A stretch of 64,000 bases of DNA from contig WION01000123.1 in assembly GCA_015039365.1 (NCBI GenBank), positions 1 to 64,000 of the forward strand. The letters are read 5' to 3'. Position numbers and translations under genes: made by a program. Shown here piece by piece: positions 57,956-64,000 of the stretch. The notes under the pieces are model-generated. The model was not told where the DNA came from. It made no database searches and was given only the letters and a program-made list of their open reading frames with translations. Origin of the DNA: Amanita rubescens (Eukaryota > Basidiomycota > Agaricomycetes > Agaricales > Amanitaceae). The stretch's first letter is position 1. Every line of letters starts with the position of its first letter.

Positions 57956-60559
57956 TTATTCATCGAGTTCAAAGTCAAACTCGTCATCATCACTCTGGGC
58001 CTGTGAACCAGCGCTGTTCCCTTCGGCTGAACTCTTTGCTACCGTCATCGCGTGCGATTCGGCCACGATGTGCCGGAACCGCTCGTCGCTAACCTCTAGA
58101 ATTGCGCTGACGTACTTAGCAGTACGGTCACCCCAGTTGTTGCTGCTAAATTCGAGGTGCTTTGTTGACATATTGCCGGTGCTTGGATTGAGCCGCTTGA
58201 TAAGTTCACTGTCAATGCCATTCACCGCGACTACGAGTTGACCATTTTTCCACATCGACAGCACCCGTTCGGCCTAGTACACATGTCAGCCAAAGGCCCA
58301 AAGTTGACCATTAATGAATTATTATACTCACCGTGGTGGCAGCAAGCGCTAACGCACCTACCGCTCGCCCAGGGGGCTTGAGTCCTGTAATATCTAATAC
58401 AGCACCGGTGACACTCTTGAGATGGGCGCCAAATATCTCCAGGACCAGTTCGCCCCGGAAAATGCCCACAGACCGAACCTACAATAACTTAGGTATTCAA
58501 TAGTTATAAGGTCAGAAAATTAACGACGCACCCGCCCATCAGCTAGAATTCTGTTAGGCTCATAATAAAGGAAAGCCTTTTTCTCCAACATATGGGTTGA
58601 AAATGTCCTGCGGGCCTCAGGTGTATACTGTGACTCCTCTGACATAAAGTAAGCCTCGAGAATGCTGATGGCGGTGGAGCCGAAATATGAGCGCCACTCA
58701 TTCAAATGTTGTGAAACCTAGAACACAATATTAAAACATCTATATAGTAAGGTGAAGGCTACGCACGAGGGCCAAGATAGGGTCAGAAGCTTGAATGACA
58801 AAGCGGTTTGGCCTCGGGAGGAAGTGATCGAGGATAGGCTGAAGGTGGGCAATGATTCTATCTTCATCGATTGTCCAAGGATTATGGAAGGTCCCCACAT
58901 AGTTAAAGAGCGTTGGCAGAACAGCAGACCGCCAAATTCTTTTGTTCGCCGTAAATGCGGGAGGAAGGCTGGAGTCATTCGTGGGTCGCTCCTGCAGCTT
59001 TTTCTTCTTGGTGCCTTCGTCTTCGCTAGTTGGTTCGCTCCTGTCTTCCAAGTCACTTGCCGGTAGTGTTTTAAAGTCCGGTCCGGTCCGGTCTTTATTG
59101 CCTTTTTAGGAAAGACCGAGACCGGACCGGTCCCAGGGTGTCCCTGATATCAAAAAGACCGGAACCGGACCGCTTAAGACCGCTAGACCGGTCTAAATTC
59201 AGAAAAAAGACCGGTTAGGACCGGTCTGGACCAGGACCGGTCTTGGACCAGTCTTGGACCGGTCTAGACCAGTCCTTACATTGTTTTCCATGTCCCTATG
59301 GCTCCCATACAATTAATTGCAATGTTGAAATTGATGTAAAACTACAAAAGACAACATAAATATCAATATAATAGTATAAGCCATGCCATCACATGTGAAA
59401 CCCAGTGTTGCTAACCCTCACCCTCTCATATATCACACCCAACTGCACTCCAGGTAAGTCAGGAGAGTGCCAAACATTGCCAAAGAGATCACCAAAGAGA
59501 TCACCAAAGAGAGAATGAAACCCATTGTTGCTGACCCTCACCCTCCCACTGATAAACTATACTCCATTGGACCAACTGCACCCTCTCACACTCCCTCTCA
59601 CACCCACCTGCACTCTAGGGAAGCCACATGAACCATTTTTGACAATACTAGGAGACTGCCAAACATAGCCAAAGAGAGTGCCAAAGAGAGTGCCAAAGAG
59701 AGTGCCAAGATCATACCACCTCAAATGTTAGCCATTTCCTATAGCTGATGGGTCAAAAAATAACTTGGATGTACTAGAACATAGTTGGATTAACCATGTT
59801 CAGAATTTCTTACTTGGAGTGTTGCAACAACAATATTCACAAATTATATATAGCTTCAAACAAAAGTTACCATTGTAAGCTCAGATCTCAACCGTTTTGG
59901 ACGTTTGAGTGCTCAAAAAAAAGCTAAAATATGGTAGAATACAACTGTATTGGTCACCCTTTGCTATGAGCGGTCTAGACCGGTCTGGACCGGTCTTTTG
60001 CGGTTTTTTTGATTTTAAAAATTTAAAAAGACCGGAACCGGACTGCCCTTGGACCTGCCAAGACCTGAGACCGCAGTCCGGTCCAAATCGGTCCTGGTCC
60101 GGTCCGGTTCCGGTCTTTTTCGGTCCTGCAGGACTGGAAATAGAAACACTACTTGCCGGTTCTGCTTTCACCTTGACCTGAGACTTTGGCTTAGTGGGCC
60201 TGGACTTTGTGGCGAGAGCGAGCGTAGCATTATCTAGTGGTTCTTCTTTGACAATCATGCGCTTCTGAACCTTCACATTGTTGCTGTCTTTCGGTGGGTG
60301 TATAACCTTCACCATGGGCTGTTGTACTAGTAGTTAAATACGATAATGAGATATGATTTGGAGAGTGGACTTTACTACTTAAACGTTTGCCATGTTTGAG
60401 CGGGCTGTTGCGTGCTGCATCCCTTTCAACCTTCTGATCTTCTTCGAATGCAGGAACGTCTGAGTCGTCATCGATTTCAATTATGTCTGATTGAGCCACA
60501 TCGGTGTGTGAGTCTACTGCGGGGGTAATGCGTCCTATTTTGCTATGCTGGCAGGTCAT
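57956..60559 (-). pseudogene. Uncharacterised agaricomycete protein gene split by a hAT element
   Basis: Exons on the minus strand: 60385-60559, 60152-60326 continuing at 58767-59055 (the break is the hAT element), 58532-58717, 58332-58478 and 57956-58273. Without the element and one target copy the exons sum to 1290 bases, exactly 430 codons, so the gene was intact before insertion. N-terminal ~130 residues: low-complexity, acidic/basic, with a SUMO-interaction-like D-I-I-E-I-D-D-D and two V-K-(E/A)-E-P pieces. The globular C-terminal part includes K-R-I-W-R-S-A-V-L-P, H-L-N-E-W-R-S and G-L-K-P-P-G-R-A-V-G-A-L-A-L-A, resembling proteins I know as DUF6532-type, common in agaricomycetes and of unknown role (name from memory, not checked). 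As it stands, translation enters the element and stops. Confidence 0.75.
59064..60151. mobile_element. Non-autonomous hAT element, 1088 bp
   Basis: Flanked by a perfect 8-bp duplication CTTGCCGG (59056-59063 and 60152-60159). Terminal inverted repeat TAGTGTTT at both ends. Subterminal regions are packed with GGTCCGGTC and GACCGGTCT copies in opposite orientations; the middle has CCAAAGAGA-type short repeats. No transposase frame. These are hallmarks of hAT MITE-like elements. Confidence 0.9.
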
Positions 60560-60673
60560 TCATAATGAGAAGCTTCCCGACAGTTTAACGATGATATCAA
60601 ATTTCGTCGCTTTCGGCGCCAATTGCTACAAAGCTCGCTAGCAACAATACTGAGTTCCATAAGGCCTGGAATG

Positions 60674-62733
60674 ACCACGCCCGAGGTTATTCGCTGCCCC
60701 GATGGCCATTTTCGTCGGGCCCTTTATATCCTTGGTCCCTATATGGCTGACTATCCCGAACAAGCGGCAATTGCATCTATTGTTAACGGATGGTGTCCAA
60801 AGCAAGTCAATTCGATACTGTTGCCGCACCTTTCTGATTCGGACAGATGTACAGTGGAGGATCTTGGTAGCGGGGTCCCTGGAGGACGGCGTGCCTGTCA
60901 ACACACCGAATACCTTATGCAGGCATGCGAACTTGGTGAGCTTTGGGACGATTATGGTCTAGTTGGCGACGTTGAGGTAAGCAAGGTATCAATCATCTCG
61001 TATCCAGTATTCGATATTAATTATTTTTTTCTACTCACCTTAAGCCATTTACGAATGAATTTCCCAACACGGATATCCATGAACTCATGGCTCCTGATCT
61101 CCTTCATCAAGTTATCAAAGGTGTCTTCAAAGACCACCTTGTAACCTGGGTTGAGCGCTACTTGAACACGGTTAAAACTCCCGCTCAAGCAAAAAAAATA
61201 CTCGATGAAATTGATTATAGGTGAAATTAACTAGAAACGGATTATAAAGGGCGATGATTGAAATTACCTCAAGGATATCACTTGCTCCCCCTTTTACCGG
61301 CTTGCGCCGTTTCCCGATTGGCCGAGGTTTCAAACAATGGACCGGCAATGATTCTAAGGCCTTAATGAAGGTACGATTCTCAGTGGACTTACACAAATGT
61401 GACCATAACCAGATTAATTTCAGGTTTATCTTAACGCTATCAAGGGCCTCGTTCCACCAGAGATTGTGCGAACATTTCGCGCGTTTCTCGAGTTCTGCTA
61501 CATTGCTCGACAAGAGTTTATCACTGAAGAAGCATTAGACAAGTTAGAAGATGCTCTTGACCGCTTTCACGAGTATAGGACCATCTTTGAAACCAGCGGA
61601 GTCCGGCCTGATGGCTTCCACCTTCCTCGGCAACATGCCATGGTACATTATCCGAGCCTGATTTGAGCTTTCGGCGCTCCAAATGGCTTAAGCACGTCCA
61701 TCACCGAGTGCCAGCACATCAGGTCAGTCAAAGAACCTTGGCGGCGGTCAAATCACAACAATCCTTTGGGGCAAATACTCGTTATCAACACACGTACCTG
61801 TAAGCTTGTGTCAGCAGGGAACAATTTCAAAGGACGAGGAATGCTAGCCGCGCATGTTGTTAAAGGTGGGAAGTTGTTAACCATGATTCCAAGTTTCGAA
61901 GGGCTGAGATTTTACCAAGATGACGGTGATCCTGTGACAAATGGCGGTAACAACGAGGCTCAGCAATTGGATCCAGAGGAAACTGTAGATAAGTTGATTG
62001 TAGATGGACCAAGTGTACCGACGCACGTCGAACTGAGGAAGAAAAAAGGTATGTGATTCCCTGTAATTAACTGCTGTGTTTCTAATTAGTACTATGAGCT
62101 CGGAGCAGAACATTAGATCGATTGGTCAATGATGCCGACCAACCGAATCTCAAATCTCTTATACTGCAATTTCTTCAGGAGGAGATGGACATAGAGGAAG
62201 TCGATCCGGAAGATATACACCAGTCCTTCGCAATTTTCAACTCAGCGGTACTAGCCATCGTCCATGCTCCTAGTGACCCTAGTGGTATTGGTGGAATGCG
62301 TCGGGAGTTTATACGCGCAACCCATTCATGGAGAAAAGGTGCACCCCGCTTCGATTGCATGCTCTACAAAGGTAATACTGCAAATCCACGCGACATGCAC
62401 AACTTGCAAGTGGTACGGGCACGTCTGTTTTTCTGGTTTGGATACAAGAATCAGTTATATTCCTGCGCCCTTGTTCATTGGTTCAAGACATTGGAGGATG
62501 AGCCGGATGACGAAACCGGGATGTGGAAGATTGAGCCAATATATGCTGCAGATGGTAAGCCCTTGGCGACTGTAGTTGCTGTGAGGGACTTAGTCCGTGC
62601 AGTCCATATTTTGCCCGTCTTTGACTCTTCCTTCACTGAGAAAGACCTTACTTTTAACCAGACGCTGGACAAATTCAAGCTATTCTACGTAAACAAATTT
62701 ATTGATAATAACAGCTTCTGGCTAGTATCATAG
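60674..62733 (+). pseudogene. KDZ/Plavaka-type transposase, 5'-truncated, one stop
   Basis: Exons ~60674-60976, 61045-61220, 61274-61370, 61424-62048 and 62117-62733 join in one frame. Signatures: [57 protein letters not shown]: the C-terminal half of Plavaka transposases of basidiomycetes. The N-terminal half with the first catalytic residues is absent. One TGA (61664-61666) interrupts the motif before F-G-A-P-N. The remainder is open to the stop at 62733, so decay is mild. It lies next to the hAT-split gene, in opposite orientation. Confidence 0.8.
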
Positions 62734-64000
62734 TAGTAGTACAAGCCAACTTGAATATTATATATATAATTTGTCAGAACGTGCCACTGTCAAGAGCGTG
62801 AGCCTGGGAATTTGCCCTTATCATTGCTGTGCGGTTTCATCATGGTCTTCATCCACTCGCTCTGGCGATTTGCAGCATACTCACCTCTTCATCCTTGTCT
62901 GTCTTAGCCGCATGGTATATATGTTATGTTCGGGGAACTCATCGTCAGCAATGCCACGCAATGACTTGACCTTTTCGCTCGTGGGGCTGTGCACGGCTGT
63001 GCATCTCCTCGCCTTCAATGATGTTTTTTTGGTTCGTTTCCTTGCCATAGGAGTTCACGGACGAGCATCTGATTTTTGTCAATTGTAGATCTACAGGCCA
63101 TCGCTTCCAAGAGCTTTCAAGGCGAGGAATTGACGATTGAGGGAAGAGTTAATCCCACATGCTCCTACCTCATGACACTGGGCTGTTGTGTAGAACGCTG
63201 GAGCCGACCCTGGCACCCTTCTACCCACGTCTCCATTCTGCCATGAGGCTCTCCTGTTCTCGTGTTTCGGAATCCGCAGCTTTCTCGGTTAAACTTGCAG
63301 TCATCAACATGGATAAAGATGTAGGTCTTCTTTTCCACCTTGAAGGCCATGACTGATTCAACGTGTTCGAGTAGGATGACGTGGCATCATCCGTTGCTTC
63401 GCCCTCTTCTTTCCCTCGTCATTATCCTGAAGAGCTGAAAGCAAGCTAAAATTTACATTTGTACGACAGTGGTGAACGTTGTGTATGGCAAGTGGCGACC
63501 CTGTCACTGCTTCCACAGCCGTAGCCAATGATCATGTTCGGGTGGTCATCCAATACCGACTCCCAGACATAGAGTACGACGCTCGGATAACTATGTTTTT
63601 GTCAGAATTCTTCTTCACAGCTAAACTTGCGGTTAACGTCGACAAGACCGATAAAGATGTAAGTTGTCTTTTCCACCTTGAAGGCCATGGCTGATTCGAC
63701 ATGTTCAAGTCTATTTACTGGCTGTTCAGAAGCTTAGCGACCTCCGCAACAAATTTGGAACGAAGGCCATTTTATCATTCTTTTTATTCTACCACGAGAA
63801 CGTCGAGAACGTCAATCCTGACGAGCAAATGAGCTGGCACAATTTTGATACTGAAACACCTTCATAATGCAAGCGATTTACATACCAATAGCGATCGTAT
63901 TCTATACTAATTGTCTCTTGCAATAGCCCAAGCAAACCGGCACCTTTCGACACAAGATATTCCTTGAAACACTATCCGCCTTGATGGGGTGCCTGGACAA
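62734..64000. other. No intact gene; ~90 bp direct duplication
   Basis: 63281-63370 and 63611-63709 are similar: both read A-K-L-A-V or V-K-L-A-V, then D-K-D-V and L-F-H-L-E-G-H in frame before a stop. They may be old exon duplicates of an unrecognised gene. Nothing else is supported up to the end of the window. Confidence 0.45.

Overview
The window is nuclear DNA from a filamentous basidiomycete, most likely an agaricomycete. Evidence: many 50-60 bp GT..AG introns, microexons, an F-box gene expansion, a KDZ/Plavaka-type transposase relic, a Helitron, a Ty3-like LTR element and a hAT insertion. There is no operon structure. Genus cannot be told from what I see.

Regions. (1) 3.7-10.6 kb: a divergent cluster of secreted low-complexity protein genes (His-rich, Pro-rich) plus relics. 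(2) 11.2-19.6 kb: ordinary-looking genes: a 7-exon cyclophilin, a broken F-box/LRR-like gene, a 9-exon old-yellow-enzyme homologue, and a 15-exon type-B carboxylesterase that has lost its catalytic Ser and His. (3) 19.8-24.2 and 43.0-47.3 kb: two arms of a ~4.3 kb near-identical inverted repeat, each with an F-box gene, a tiny four-exon dsRBD-like gene and an F-box-like relic. (4) 24.7-37 kb: a decayed segmental duplication (copy A 24.8-31.8, copy B 32.7-37.0), each copy with a secreted 8-Cys protein gene on the minus strand, and a third such gene at 37.5 kb. (5) 38.1-42.2 kb: a young LTR retrotransposon with gag-pro only. (6) 47.5-55.2 kb: an AT-rich Helitron with one in-frame stop and a C-terminal cysteine-peptidase-like domain, followed by satellites. 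(7) 56-62.7 kb: a relic of the 8-Cys family, a solo LTR, a nuclear-type gene split by a hAT element with a perfect 8-bp target duplication, and a Plavaka transposase remnant.

Two systems stand out. First, the His-rich, Pro-rich, collagen-like and 8-Cys secreted genes share one 5' cassette: an upstream CTGCGG-type element, a TATA motif, a six-base first exon (Met-Lys), a conserved ~55 bp intron and a common signal peptide, onto which unrelated mature parts are attached. In the 8-Cys genes all introns are phase 0. Second, the two inverted-repeat copies of the dsRBD-like gene have almost identical introns, yet their exons differ at about 18 codons, nearly all changing the amino acid. That is the pattern expected under diversifying selection. 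All coordinates and translations were worked out by eye; percentages and database matches were not computed.
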